In this document: piece after piece, positions 42,498-51,335 of the stretch
Layout: each line of letters opens with the position of its first letter
Numbering within the stretch: the first letter of the stretch is position 1
Assembly (NCBI RefSeq): GCF_017377795.1
Contig: NZ_JAFRDR010000015.1
Span: 1 to 64,000 of the forward strand
Direction of reading: 5' to 3'
Length of the DNA stretch: 64,000 nt
Source: Williamsia soli
Lineage (GTDB): Bacteria; Actinomycetota; Actinomycetes; Mycobacteriales; Mycobacteriaceae
Position numbers and translations under genes: made by a program
The notes under the pieces: generated by a model
What the model was told of the DNA's origin: nothing
The model's database searches: none
What the model saw: only the letters and a program-made list of their open reading frames with translations

Positions 42498-42631
42498 GGC
42501 AGTATCTCGCCTCAATTCCTTTACTGGTCTGGCTGCCAAGCCGACCTGACGCTCTTTGCGAAGTCTCCGGGTGTCAAGGTTAGTCCCCATGCGTCGGCGG
42601 GGCTATGCCGGTCGGTCACCACCACGAGTCG

Positions 42632-45600
42632 TCATTGACTCGGGACCTCATCCGGAGCGATACCCGCCTTCCACAGCGCGTGGTACCTGCCGTTCAACGA
42701 CAAGAGTTCCGAATGAGTTCCGAGCTCGACGATCCGCCCGCCCGCGACCACCGCGATCCGATCTGCCCTGGCAGCGGTGGCCAGTCGGTGCGCCACGATC
42801 ACGGAACTGCGCGAGCCGGTCAGGTGCCTGCCCGCCGCCATCACCCGGCGCTCGGTCGCCTGATCGAGGGTGGCGGTGGCCTCGTCGAGCAACAGCAGAT
42901 CGGGATTCACCAACTCCGCCCGGGCCAGTGCGATGAGCTGTCGCTGCCCGGAGGACAGTCCCTGGCCGCGTTCGCCGATGGGATGTGACATCGCACCGGG
43001 GAGTTCGGCGATCATCGACAGCGCGCCGACCGCTCGCGCCGCGGCGACGATCTCATCGTGGCTCGCCTGCGGTCTGCCGAAGGCGATGTTGTCCGCGACC
43101 GTTCCGGTGAACAGGTGCGGCTCCTGCGGGACGACGCCGAGTCTGGAGCGGTAGTGCCCGAGCCGGAAGTCGCGGATGTCGGTGCCGTCCATCCGGACAG
43201 ATCCGGTGGTCGGGTCGTAGAAGCGGGCCAGGAGCTTGACGATCGTGGATTTGCCCGCGCCGGTCTCTCCGACGAGCGCGAGTGACGTTCCTGCCGGCAA
43301 CTCGAGGTCGACGTCCGACAGGGCGTCGCGCACCGCGCCCGGGTAGCGGAAGCCGACGCCGTCGAGCTGGGCATGCCCGGCGAAACCGTGCTCGTCTTCT
43401 CGACTCGCGGGCGCGGTCCCGTCCGCGCCATCCGGGCATCGGACGCTGCTCCGGGTGGCCAGCAGGTCGGAGATCCGGCGTAGTCCGACCAGGGCCTGCT
43501 GGTATCCGTCGAAGACCTGGGATAGCTGCTGGACGGGTCCGAACAGCATCCCGAGGTAGAGGACGAAGGCCACCAGGGTGCCCGGGCTGGTCTCGCCGGC
43601 GGCGACCTGATGCGCGCCGAAGGCGATCACGCCCGCGGTGGCCAGGTCGGACATCAGGGTGATGAACGGGAAGAAGATCGAGATCGCCTGCTGCGAGACC
43701 ATTCGAGCGCGCACGTATGCGGCTGCGCGGGCGGTGAACTGCGCCATGGCGAACCCGTCGTGGCGGTATGCCTGGGTGGTGCGCACGCCGCCCACGTTTT
43801 CCTGGAAGTCGGCGTTGACCTCGCTGACGAGTTCGCGGGAGCGGGTGTACGCCCGGGCGGCGATGCGCCGGAAGAGCACCGTGGCGATGACGATCGGCGG
43901 GAACACGGCGAGCATCAGCAGGCCGAGCGAGGCGTCGGTCAGGATGAGTGCGACCGCGACGCCGACGAGCGTGAGCGAGCTGACGATCGCCGTGGACAGT
44001 CCGGTCTGCAGGAAGGTGGACAGCGCATCGACGTCGGTTGTCATCCTCGTCATGATCCGGCCGGACAGTTCGCGCTCGTAGTAATCCAGACCGAGGCGTT
44101 GCAGGTGCGCGTAGCTGCGGACCCGCAGCGCGTAGAGCACTCGTTCACCGGCTCGGGAGGTGACGACGGTCATCACCGCGGCGGCCACGAATCCGATCGC
44201 GACCGCGCCCAGGCCCGCGGATGCCGCGATCCACAGATGGCTGGACTGTTCGCTCGTCGCGCCGTCGATCCCGTAGCGCGCAATGGTGGGGAAGGCGAGG
44301 GAGACCAGCGTGTCGACCGAGATGCAGATCACCACGAGGGCGAGTAACCAGCGCACCGGACGCAGCAGTTGACGTAGCGAGAAGTCCGGCCGGTCCGTTC
44401 GTATCTCGGTGTCGTCGGCGGCCGGATCCTCGGTCGCGGGCGGGAGGGTGGCCACGGACTCGAGTAGTTCGGGCGTCGGGGCCATCGCTCCGAGCGCGCC
44501 GGACATGCCCCCTCCGCCCCGTGCACCGAGGGTTGCCGGCGCCGCCTGCCTGCGTCGACGTTCGACCGGCGCCGGCGCGTCGGCGGGCCACAGCGCCTCG
44601 GAGGGCAGGGGCAGCTCGGAGAACTCGTTCTCGAGGTCGTCGAACTCGTCGACATCGGTGCTCATCAGCGAACGGAACAGCGGGCAGCGCGCTGTCAGCT
44701 CCGCCTCGGTCCCGACGTCGACGATGCGTCCTGCGTCGAGAACTGCCACCCGGTCCGCGAGGGTGAGGGTGGATCGTCGGTGCGCGAGGATCAGCATCGT
44801 GCGCGTCGACGTACGCAGGTGCGTGAAGATGGCCGCCTCGGTCTGCGCGTCCACCGCGGACGTGGCGTCGTCGAGGATCAGGATGCGGGGATCGGCGTAC
44901 AGGGCCCGGGCGAGGGCGATGCGCTGGCGTTGCCCACCCGAAAGGGTGAGGCCGCGCTCGCCGACCACCGACCGGTATCCATCGGCCAGACCCGAGACGA
45001 AGCCGTCGGCATGCGCCCGTCTGGCCGCGGACTCGATACCTCCGGGCAGCGGGCCGTCCTCGTCGAACTTGCCGACGTGGGCGTTCGGGGCGATGTTCGC
45101 GGCGACGGTGTCGGAATAGAGGAACGGTTCGTCGAAGACGACGCCGACGGCCGATCGCAATTCGTCCGGGGCCAGGTCACCGACGTCGAACCCTTGGTCC
45201 GCGCCTCGCAATTCGATGATCCCCGTCTGGGGCCGGTGAAACCGATCGGCGAGCAGTGCGAGCGTTGACTTCCCGGATCCGGGTCTGCCCACCACGGCCA
45301 CCACCTCGCCGGGCGCGATGTCGAGATCGACCCCGGACAGCACAGGCGACGCGGCGCCCGGATACGTGAACCCGACGTCGCGCAGGGTCAGGCCCAGAGG
45401 TCCGTCGGGGAGCCGGCCGGTCCCGGCGAGCGCGGGGTCGGGTGGCTCGTCGATCACCTGGTAGACCCGCTCGACAGCGGCGCGGGCCAATTGCGCGGAC
45501 ACCAGCAGGCTGGTCAGCAGTCGCGCCAGACCGGTCATGGTCGTCACGTAGGTGGCGAAGGCAAGGAACGTTCCGACGGTGATGGATCCGTTCATGGTCA

Positions 45601-46468
45601 GATAGCCACCGAGCGCGATGATGGCCACCATGCCGATCTGGGGAACAGCGGCAAGCGTCGGTGCGAATCGAGCGTTGATCTTCGCCGACCGCATCCGGCG
45701 GGCATAGAGTCGCCGCCCGAAGCCGACGAGTTCGTCCACTGCTCGTTCTTCCTGGCCGAACCCCTTGACCACTCGCACTCCGGTGACGGTCTCTTCGACG
45801 TGCTGGGCCAGGTCCGCCGCCGACTGTTGTGCGGACCAGGTCGCGGCGAAGAGTTTCTTGCGGCTCGCGAATGCGACGGCCGCCGCCGTCGGGATCACCA
45901 ACAGGGCCACGAGCGTCAACGGTGGGGAGAGATAGAACATCACGCCGAGGGCGAGGACCACCTGGACTGCGGCGCCGAGCGAGAGCGGGACCATGGCCAG
46001 CAAACCCTGTACGAGCTGCAGGTCCGTGATCGATCTCGAGACCACCTGGCCGGTACGGATCTGGTCCTGCGCGGCGCCGCCGAGTCGGAGGACGCTGTTC
46101 AGCAGCGACAATCGCAGTGAGTTCTGGACGTTGAGCGACAATCGTCCTGCGGTGACCCGCCTGCCGTATTGGCAGCCGTAGCGGACGAAGGCGAGAACGG
46201 CCATCGCTGCCGCAATGGCCCCGATCGTGTATCCGTGAGACGCGGCACCCGTCGCCTCGTCGATGGCAGCCTTCGTCAGTAGCGGGACGGTGAGGTCGAT
46301 CAGGACGGCCAGGCCGGTGACGCTGAGGGTGATCGCGACCAGGCGGCGGTGCCGCAGACATTCACGGCCCAGTCGCCGGATCCAGCGATCGGTGAGCTGG
46401 GTTCCTTCTGGCTTGTTCGGCCGGCCCCCTTCGGCGCGGGTGAGACGGACCCCTCCGGTACGGGTCAA
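42632..46468 (-). CDS. fused double ABC exporter (Rv0194-like)
   Basis: 1278 residues: two exporter half-units joined in one chain. Half 1 has membrane helices at ~42-330 and an ATPase domain with Walker A GRPGSGKST (394-402) and LSGGQ (509-513). Its Walker B ends LDD instead of LDE (D534) and the Q-loop Gln is replaced (VVFDEPFL), so site 1 looks degenerate. Half 2 is canonical: Walker A GETGAGKST, VPQEPHLF, LSSGQ and LLLLDEAT. The arrangement matches mycobacterial Rv0194, a multidrug/beta-lactam-linked exporter. TTG 46468 overlaps the previous stop (TTGA) and no better start is visible. Confidence 0.9.
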   Translation of the reverse strand: MTRTGGVRLTRAEGGRPNKPEGTQLTDRWIRRLGRECLRHRRLVAITLSVTGLAVLIDLTVPLLTKAAIDEATGAASHGYTIGAIAAAMAVLAFVRYGCQYGRRVTAGRLSLNVQNSLRLSLLNSVLRLGGAAQDQIRTGQVVSRSITDLQLVQGLLAMVPLSLGAAVQVVLALGVMFYLSPPLTLVALLVIPTAAAVAFASRKKLFAATWSAQQSAADLAQHVEETVTGVRVVKGFGQEERAVDELVGFGRRLYARRMRSAKINARFAPTLAAVPQIGMVAIIALGGYLTMNGSITVGTFLAFATYVTTMTGLARLLTSLLVSAQLARAAVERVYQVIDEPPDPALAGTGRLPDGPLGLTLRDVGFTYPGAASPVLSGVDLDIAPGEVVAVVGRPGSGKSTLALLADRFHRPQTGIIELRGADQGFDVGDLAPDELRSAVGVVFDEPFLYSDTVAANIAPNAHVGKFDEDGPLPGGIESAARRAHADGFVSGLADGYRSVVGERGLTLSGGQRQRIALARALYADPRILILDDATSAVDAQTEAAIFTHLRTSTRTMLILAHRRSTLTLADRVAVLDAGRIVDVGTEAELTARCPLFRSLMSTDVDEFDDLENEFSELPLPSEALWPADAPAPVERRRRQAAPATLGARGGGGMSGALGAMAPTPELLESVATLPPATEDPAADDTEIRTDRPDFSLRQLLRPVRWLLALVVICISVDTLVSLAFPTIARYGIDGATSEQSSHLWIAASAGLGAVAIGFVAAAVMTVVTSRAGERVLYALRVRSYAHLQRLGLDYYERELSGRIMTRMTTDVDALSTFLQTGLSTAIVSSLTLVGVAVALILTDASLGLLMLAVFPPIVIATVLFRRIAARAYTRSRELVSEVNADFQENVGGVRTTQAYRHDGFAMAQFTARAAAYVRARMVSQQAISIFFPFITLMSDLATAGVIAFGAHQVAAGETSPGTLVAFVLYLGMLFGPVQQLSQVFDGYQQALVGLRRISDLLATRSSVRCPDGADGTAPASREDEHGFAGHAQLDGVGFRYPGAVRDALSDVDLELPAGTSLALVGETGAGKSTIVKLLARFYDPTTGSVRMDGTDIRDFRLGHYRSRLGVVPQEPHLFTGTVADNIAFGRPQASHDEIVAAARAVGALSMIAELPGAMSHPIGERGQGLSSGQRQLIALARAELVNPDLLLLDEATATLDQATERRVMAAGRHLTGSRSSVIVAHRLATAARADRIAVVAGGRIVELGTHSELLSLNGRYHALWKAGIAPDEVPSQ

Positions 46469-47244
46469 CTAGACATCGGCCCGTCATGACGGGACACGAT
46501 CTGCGGAGCACCACCCGACACGATGTGGGGTGGCCCGCCCGCCGCGGGCCATGCCATCGGGGCAGGACCGAACACCTTGTGCGAGTTGTTCACGATGATC
46601 TTGCCGAGGGCGCGGTTGCCCACACCGCCGATCACGGCGCCGAAACCGGCAGGGAGCAGCTTCCCGAAGGCCAGCGGGAGCTTCTGCAGCGTGTATTTCT
46701 TGAAGTAGGTCTTGACCAGTCGTCTGTTGAGCGTCTTGAGGACCGGGGTTGGGATGACGCCGCCGAAGGCGCGAGCCAGATTGCCGGACTTCGCTCCGAG
46801 CGAATCACGCACCACTGCGAGGCCGGACTCGCCGAGTGCGACGGTCAGCACCAGCGCCTTGCGGCGTTCGCGATCGGTGATCGGGATGCCGTGCACCTCG
46901 GCGACAGCCAGCGACAGCAGCGCGGATGCCTCGATGAAGAAGACCGTCTCGGCCCCCAGGGAGGCGAATGACGCGACGGTCCCGATTCCGGGGAACGCGG
47001 CGGCGGCGCCCACCGCCCCGCCGGATCCGGTGACGGCCAGCAGGAATCGGTGCTCGAGTCGCTCGATGATCTGGGCAGGCGACTCGTAGGGGTGCTCGCG
47101 GCGTAGATGGTGCACGTACTTGGCCACGGCAGGCGCCTGGAGGTGCTGAGCGTGGTCGACCAGGTTGTCGACCACACCCTCGGTCTTGCGGGCGGCGCCG
47201 ACGACCTGTCCGTCACCGATGGAGGAGAGCTGTTTCTTTGCCAT
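46465..47244 (-). CDS. conserved hypothetical, EcsC-like protein
   Basis: 259 residues, not confidently recognised. A Gly/Ala-rich hydrophobic core (~55-105, TGSGGAVGAAAAFPGIG then SLGAETVFFIEASALLSLAVAEVHG) with a later amphipathic helix (KYTLQKLPLAFGKLLPAGFGAVIGGVGNRALG) recalls EcsC-family proteins, which sit near ABC exporters. It directly precedes the fused exporter with overlapping stop and start, so it may assist that transporter (inference). ATG 47244 is chosen; an upstream GTG 47289 would overlap the GST gene by 38 bases. It ends in a polar tail. Confidence 0.7.
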   Translation of the reverse strand: MAKKQLSSIGDGQVVGAARKTEGVVDNLVDHAQHLQAPAVAKYVHHLRREHPYESPAQIIERLEHRFLLAVTGSGGAVGAAAAFPGIGTVASFASLGAETVFFIEASALLSLAVAEVHGIPITDRERRKALVLTVALGESGLAVVRDSLGAKSGNLARAFGGVIPTPVLKTLNRRLVKTYFKKYTLQKLPLAFGKLLPAGFGAVIGGVGNRALGKIIVNNSHKVFGPAPMAWPAAGGPPHIVSGGAPQIVSRHDGPMSS

Positions 47245-47251
47245 GGGGAGT

Positions 47252-48304
47252 TCAGGCTCCTTGTCCGGCAGGTACGACTTCGCCGTCACGGGGTGGAGGC
47301 GGCGGGGTTCCGTCGCCGAAGGGGCTACCGCCGAGTTCTTCGCGGTGATGGGGGCTGCGCCAATTGGACAGGTCGGGGCCGCGCGGCACGATCGCGGTCG
47401 GGTTTATGTCGGTGTGCACCATGTAGTAGTGCTGCTTGATCTGGGTGAAGTCGACGGTGTCGCCGAATCCGGGGGTCTGGAACAGATCGCGTGCGTACGC
47501 CCACAACACGGGCATCTCGGTCAGTTTGCTGCGGTTGCATTTGAAGTGGCCGTGATAGACCGGATCGAAGCGGGCCAGCGTCGTGAACAGTCTCACGTCG
47601 GCCTCGGTGATGGTGTCGCCCACCAGGTATCTCTGTTGGCGCAGCCGGTCGGACAATTGGTCGAGGCGTCCGAAGAGCCGGTCGTAGGCGTCATCGTAGG
47701 CCCGCTGATCACCGGCGAATCCGCAGCGATAGACGCCGTTGTTGACATCTTTGAAGATGACGTCGATGACCTCGTCGATCTCTTCGCGACGGCGCTCCGG
47801 ATAAAGATCGGGTGCGCCTTCGCGGTGGTGATCAACCCACTCGGTCGAGAAGTCGAGGGTCATCTGTCGGAACTCGTTGGTCACCACCGCGCCGGTCGGG
47901 ATGTCGACGATCGCGGGCACGGTGATACCTCGCGGGTAATCGGGATAACGCTTCAGGTAGGCGTCCTTGAGCCGTGGGATCTCGAGCACCGGGTCGATGC
48001 CGCCGGGATCGAGGTCGAACGTCCAACTGTCGGAGTCATGGGTGGGTCCGCACATCCCCATCGACAACGCAGCTTCGAGGCCGAGCAGTCGGCGGACGAT
48101 GATCGCGCGATTGGCCCAGGGGCAGGCGCGCGCGACGATCAGCCGGTAACGGCCCGGTTCGACCGGGAAGGTCTCGCCGGCGGGACCGACGCCGTCGCGG
48201 GTGATCCGGTTGTCGATGTAGTTCGTGTCACGGACGAACTCCTCGCCGGTGGTCACGTAGCCGCCGGGGGACTCGGTCCCCGCGTCTGCTTCCTCGATGC
48301 TCAT
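47252..48304 (-). CDS. xi-class glutathione S-transferase / glutathionyl-hydroquinone reductase family
   Basis: 350 residues. The catalytic Cys motif is ACPWANRAIIVRRLLGLE (the CPWA motif of the ECM4/YqjG family), and VTNEFRQM, GDTITEADVRLFTTLARFDPVYHGHFKCN mark the C-terminal helical domain. In E. coli these enzymes reduce glutathionyl-hydroquinones. Actinobacteria use mycothiol rather than glutathione, so a mycothiol-linked or different thiol reaction is expected (inference). It is the first gene of a run reading to the exporter, and divergent from padR. Confidence 0.88.
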   Translation of the reverse strand: MSIEEADAGTESPGGYVTTGEEFVRDTNYIDNRITRDGVGPAGETFPVEPGRYRLIVARACPWANRAIIVRRLLGLEAALSMGMCGPTHDSDSWTFDLDPGGIDPVLEIPRLKDAYLKRYPDYPRGITVPAIVDIPTGAVVTNEFRQMTLDFSTEWVDHHREGAPDLYPERRREEIDEVIDVIFKDVNNGVYRCGFAGDQRAYDDAYDRLFGRLDQLSDRLRQQRYLVGDTITEADVRLFTTLARFDPVYHGHFKCNRSKLTEMPVLWAYARDLFQTPGFGDTVDFTQIKQHYYMVHTDINPTAIVPRGPDLSNWRSPHHREELGGSPFGDGTPPPPPRDGEVVPAGQGA

Positions 48305-48397
48305 CGCTCCCAGAGTAGTCGCTCATCGAAGTTGGGTTTCGCGGGTTCGAAGCGGTATATTCCGTGCGGAGTAATCGGGTCGACGGGGGTGGTCACG

Positions 48398-49090
48398 ATG
48401 GCGGGGCGGCAAAGTCGATCAGCGCGCGTCGAGTTGACCCCGCTCGCTGTCCTCGTCCTCGGGCTCGTCAGCGAACGGCCGATGCACCCGTACGAGATGT
48501 TCCAGACCCTCGTCGAACGCCGGGAAGACCGATTCGCAAAGCTGCGGCCCGGCTCGCTGTACCACACCGTTGACCGCCTGCACGATCGAAAACTGCTGCT
48601 CGTCAGCGAGATTCAGCGCGAGGGCAATCGGCCCGAGCGTACGGTCTATGCGATCACCGACGACGGCAAAGCGATGCTGCGCGACAACATCGCGACCATG
48701 CTGAGCACGCCGGCCGAGGAATACCCGGCGCTGTATCTGGCGCTGGCCGAAGCGCACACCCTCGGTCGTGGTGAGGTGGTCGATCTCCTCGACCAGCGAC
48801 TGCACGCCATGCAGATCCGACTGGAAGGTATCGACGCAGAGGTTTCGCGCGCAGGAGCGAGGGACATCCCGGAGATGTTCATGCTCGACGCCGGCTGTCG
48901 ACGGGTCGCACTCGCAGCCCAGATCGCCTGGATCTTGCAGTTGCGCGACCGTTTGGCAACGGGACAGCTGATGTGGCTCGACGAATGGCACCGCCGGGCG
49001 AACAACGAACACCATGACGACAGCCACCATGCCGACGGGGCGCCGACCCCGGGTCGGGCACACCAGCACGGAACGAGGTCTGACCGATGA
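48398..49090 (+). CDS. PadR family transcriptional regulator
   Basis: 230 residues. The PadR winged helix reads LTPLAVLVLGLVSERPMHPYEMFQTL, then KLRPGSLYHTVDRLHDRKLL, followed by the wing ERTVYAITDDGKAMLRD. The C-terminal part is a helical dimer domain; the last ~20 residues are His/Asp-rich (NNEHHDDSHHADG), which might bind metal. ATG 48398 follows a G-rich site; GTG 48389 is in frame. The stop overlaps the MFS gene (ATGA), so it likely controls that exporter and its own operon. Confidence 0.9.
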   Translation: MAGRQSRSARVELTPLAVLVLGLVSERPMHPYEMFQTLVERREDRFAKLRPGSLYHTVDRLHDRKLLLVSEIQREGNRPERTVYAITDDGKAMLRDNIATMLSTPAEEYPALYLALAEAHTLGRGEVVDLLDQRLHAMQIRLEGIDAEVSRAGARDIPEMFMLDAGCRRVALAAQIAWILQLRDRLATGQLMWLDEWHRRANNEHHDDSHHADGAPTPGRAHQHGTRSDR

Positions 49091-50622
49091 GCAGTCCCAC
49101 CGCGGCTCCCTCCGCACCGATCTCCACGAGGCCGTGGCTCGCGCTCGGCGCGTTGTGCATCGGTTTCTTCATGATCTTGGTCGACATGACGATCGTGGCG
49201 GTCGCCCAGCCCGCGATCCAGCGAGCGCTCGACACCGACGTCAACGGCGTCATCTGGGTCTCCAGTGCATATCTGTTGACCTACGCGGTGCCTATGCTGG
49301 TTGCCGGACGACTCGGTGACCGGTTCGGCCCCAAGCGCATCTATCAGCTGGGCCTGATCGTCTTCACGGTCGCCAGTGTGCTGTGCGGGCTGGCCGAGTC
49401 GATCGAGATGCTGATTCTCGCCCGCGGCCTGCAGGGGGTCGGCGCCGCCCTGATCACCCCACAGACGATGGCGCTCATCACCAGGATGTTTCCCGCCGAG
49501 AAGCGCGGTGCGGCGATGGGGGTGTGGGGGACAGTGGCCGGTGTGGCCACGCTGCTCGGCCCGCTGGCCGGTGGCATCCTGGTCGACGGTCTCGGCTGGG
49601 AATGGATCTTCTTCGTCAACGTCCCGGTCGGGATCATCGGTCTGGTGCTGGCCTGGAAGCTCGTCCCGACCGTCCCCACCAACAAACGCAACGTCGATCT
49701 GATCGGGGTGGCGCTGAGCGGTATCGGTATGACTGCCTTGGTGTTCGGAATCCAGGATGGCGAGAAATACCACTGGGCGCCCTGGATCTGGGCCCTGATC
49801 GGGATCGGGGTCGCCGTCATGGGTCTGTTCGTCTACTGGCAGCACAAGATCCTGCAGGTACGGTCCTCCGCCGAACCATTGGTACCGCTGAAACTCTTCC
49901 TCGACCGCAATTTCTCGCTCGCCAGTCTCGGCATCGCGACCATGGGATTCGCGACGGCCGGGATGATGGTGCCGCTCATGTACTACCTGCAGTTGGTCGG
50001 TGGACTGTCACCGACCGAATCAGCCGTGGTCACCGTCCCCATGGCAGTCCTGACCGGTGTACTCGCCCCGATCGTGGGCCGACAGGTCGACAAGGTCAAT
50101 CCGCGCAACATCATCGCGACAGCCTTGCTGCTCAACGCGATAGCGATCGCCTGGCTCGGCGTGATCGCCACCCCCACCACACCGATCTGGCAGCTGCTCC
50201 TGCCGGTGTCGCTGATGGGGATCGCGAGCTCGGGCATCTGGGCACCGTTGGGGGCCACCGCGACCCGCAATCTGCCGATGAACAGCGCGGGCGCGGGAGC
50301 TGGTGTCTACAACACGACCCGGCTCATCGGCTCGGTGCTCGGAAGCGCCGCAGTCGGTGCGCTGATGCAGACCCGCATCGCCGCCGAGGTGCCTGCATTC
50401 GGTGCGCAGTCGATGGACGCGATGGTGGGTCAGCTGCCCGCAGCGGTGCGGGACGGCTTCTCATCGGCCATGGGCCAGTCGCTGTTCTTGCCTGCCGCCG
50501 CTCTGCTGCTGGGTGTGGTGGCCGCGACCTTCATGGCCAAGCCGCGACACATGACTGCGTCGGCGGACAAGAGGCCGGTCGAGACCGGGCCGGAAGCGGC
50601 TACGGCCGCGACGCGGGATTGA
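49087..50622 (+). CDS. MFS multidrug exporter, DHA2 (EmrB/QacA) family
   Basis: 511 residues with 14 predicted helices. Motif A LGDRFGPKRIYQLG follows helix 2; the family motif C-like GPLAGGILVDGLGWEWIFFVNVPVG lies in helix 5 region. H+-coupled efflux of amphipathic drugs or dyes is typical. Equivalent to Rv1250 in position next to kgd. It is coupled to padR and followed 58 bp later by a TetR gene, so two regulators may converge on one pump. Confidence 0.92.
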   Translation: MSSPTAAPSAPISTRPWLALGALCIGFFMILVDMTIVAVAQPAIQRALDTDVNGVIWVSSAYLLTYAVPMLVAGRLGDRFGPKRIYQLGLIVFTVASVLCGLAESIEMLILARGLQGVGAALITPQTMALITRMFPAEKRGAAMGVWGTVAGVATLLGPLAGGILVDGLGWEWIFFVNVPVGIIGLVLAWKLVPTVPTNKRNVDLIGVALSGIGMTALVFGIQDGEKYHWAPWIWALIGIGVAVMGLFVYWQHKILQVRSSAEPLVPLKLFLDRNFSLASLGIATMGFATAGMMVPLMYYLQLVGGLSPTESAVVTVPMAVLTGVLAPIVGRQVDKVNPRNIIATALLLNAIAIAWLGVIATPTTPIWQLLLPVSLMGIASSGIWAPLGATATRNLPMNSAGAGAGVYNTTRLIGSVLGSAAVGALMQTRIAAEVPAFGAQSMDAMVGQLPAAVRDGFSSAMGQSLFLPAAALLLGVVAATFMAKPRHMTASADKRPVETGPEAATAATRD

Positions 50623-50680
50623 CCAGTGTGGAACCATCGCCCGGTTGACGCGGTAGCCGCTGCGATATGTACTGTGCGCC

Positions 50681-51325
50681 ATGCGCAGTGACGTCCCGGG
50701 ATCACGACGGTTGTCGATGGAGGCCCGACGTGCGCAGTTGATCAACTGCGCTCTCGCGCTGGCCGATCGTGGTGGGATGAGCGCGGTCACCGTGCGCGGC
50801 GTGGCCGAGGAGGCCAAGGTCTCGCTCGGTGTCGTGCACTACTGCTTCGACGACAAAGAGCAACTCGTCGCGGCGATGATCGAAAAAGTGGTCGCCGAAC
50901 AACTCGAGGCGCTGCTGGCCTCGGTGCCGACCGGCAACCTCGGTACCGGCCGAGAGGCGTTGCGGGAGTGGATACAAGAAGCTCTCATCGCGGTGTGGCG
51001 AAGGGCGTCCGAGTTCCCGAATCGGTGGCTGTTGATGCTCGAATCGATGCTGTTCTCGCTGCGGCAGCCGACTGAGTCGGCGTCGGCAGGGCAGGCGAAG
51101 ATGCAGAACGAGATCGCCGAGAAGTACGGACACGCCTATCTCCGCGAGATCGGGGATCGCTGCGAGATGCGGTGGGATGTGTCGGAGCGGATCCTTGTCC
51201 GCTCTGCGTTGCAGACGTTGTTCGGGACGGTCCAGTGGTGGCTCGTGGACCGTGACGACGACGCCGCCCGTGCATCTCTGGCCCAGATCGCCGGTTGGAT
51301 CGCCGCGAGCGCCACACCGCGCTGA
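50681..51325 (+). CDS. TetR family transcriptional regulator
   Basis: 214 residues. The TetR helix-turn-helix is INCALALADRGGMSAVTVRGVAEEAKVSLGVVHYCFDDKEQLVAAMIEK. The C-terminal domain is AcrR/BetI-like and ligand unknown. It stands on the same strand as the padR-MFS pair with a 58-bp gap, so it is probably part of the same drug-response locus. It ends 10 bp before the convergent molybdoenzyme gene. Confidence 0.88.
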   Translation: MRSDVPGSRRLSMEARRAQLINCALALADRGGMSAVTVRGVAEEAKVSLGVVHYCFDDKEQLVAAMIEKVVAEQLEALLASVPTGNLGTGREALREWIQEALIAVWRRASEFPNRWLLMLESMLFSLRQPTESASAGQAKMQNEIAEKYGHAYLREIGDRCEMRWDVSERILVRSALQTLFGTVQWWLVDRDDDAARASLAQIAGWIAASATPR

Positions 51326-51335
51326 CGGACGCGGG

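Noticed and set aside
47165-48397. Long in-frame upstream extension of the PadR gene
   Set aside because: It runs antisense through the GST gene and part of the EcsC-like gene; PadR similarity begins only after ATG 48398.
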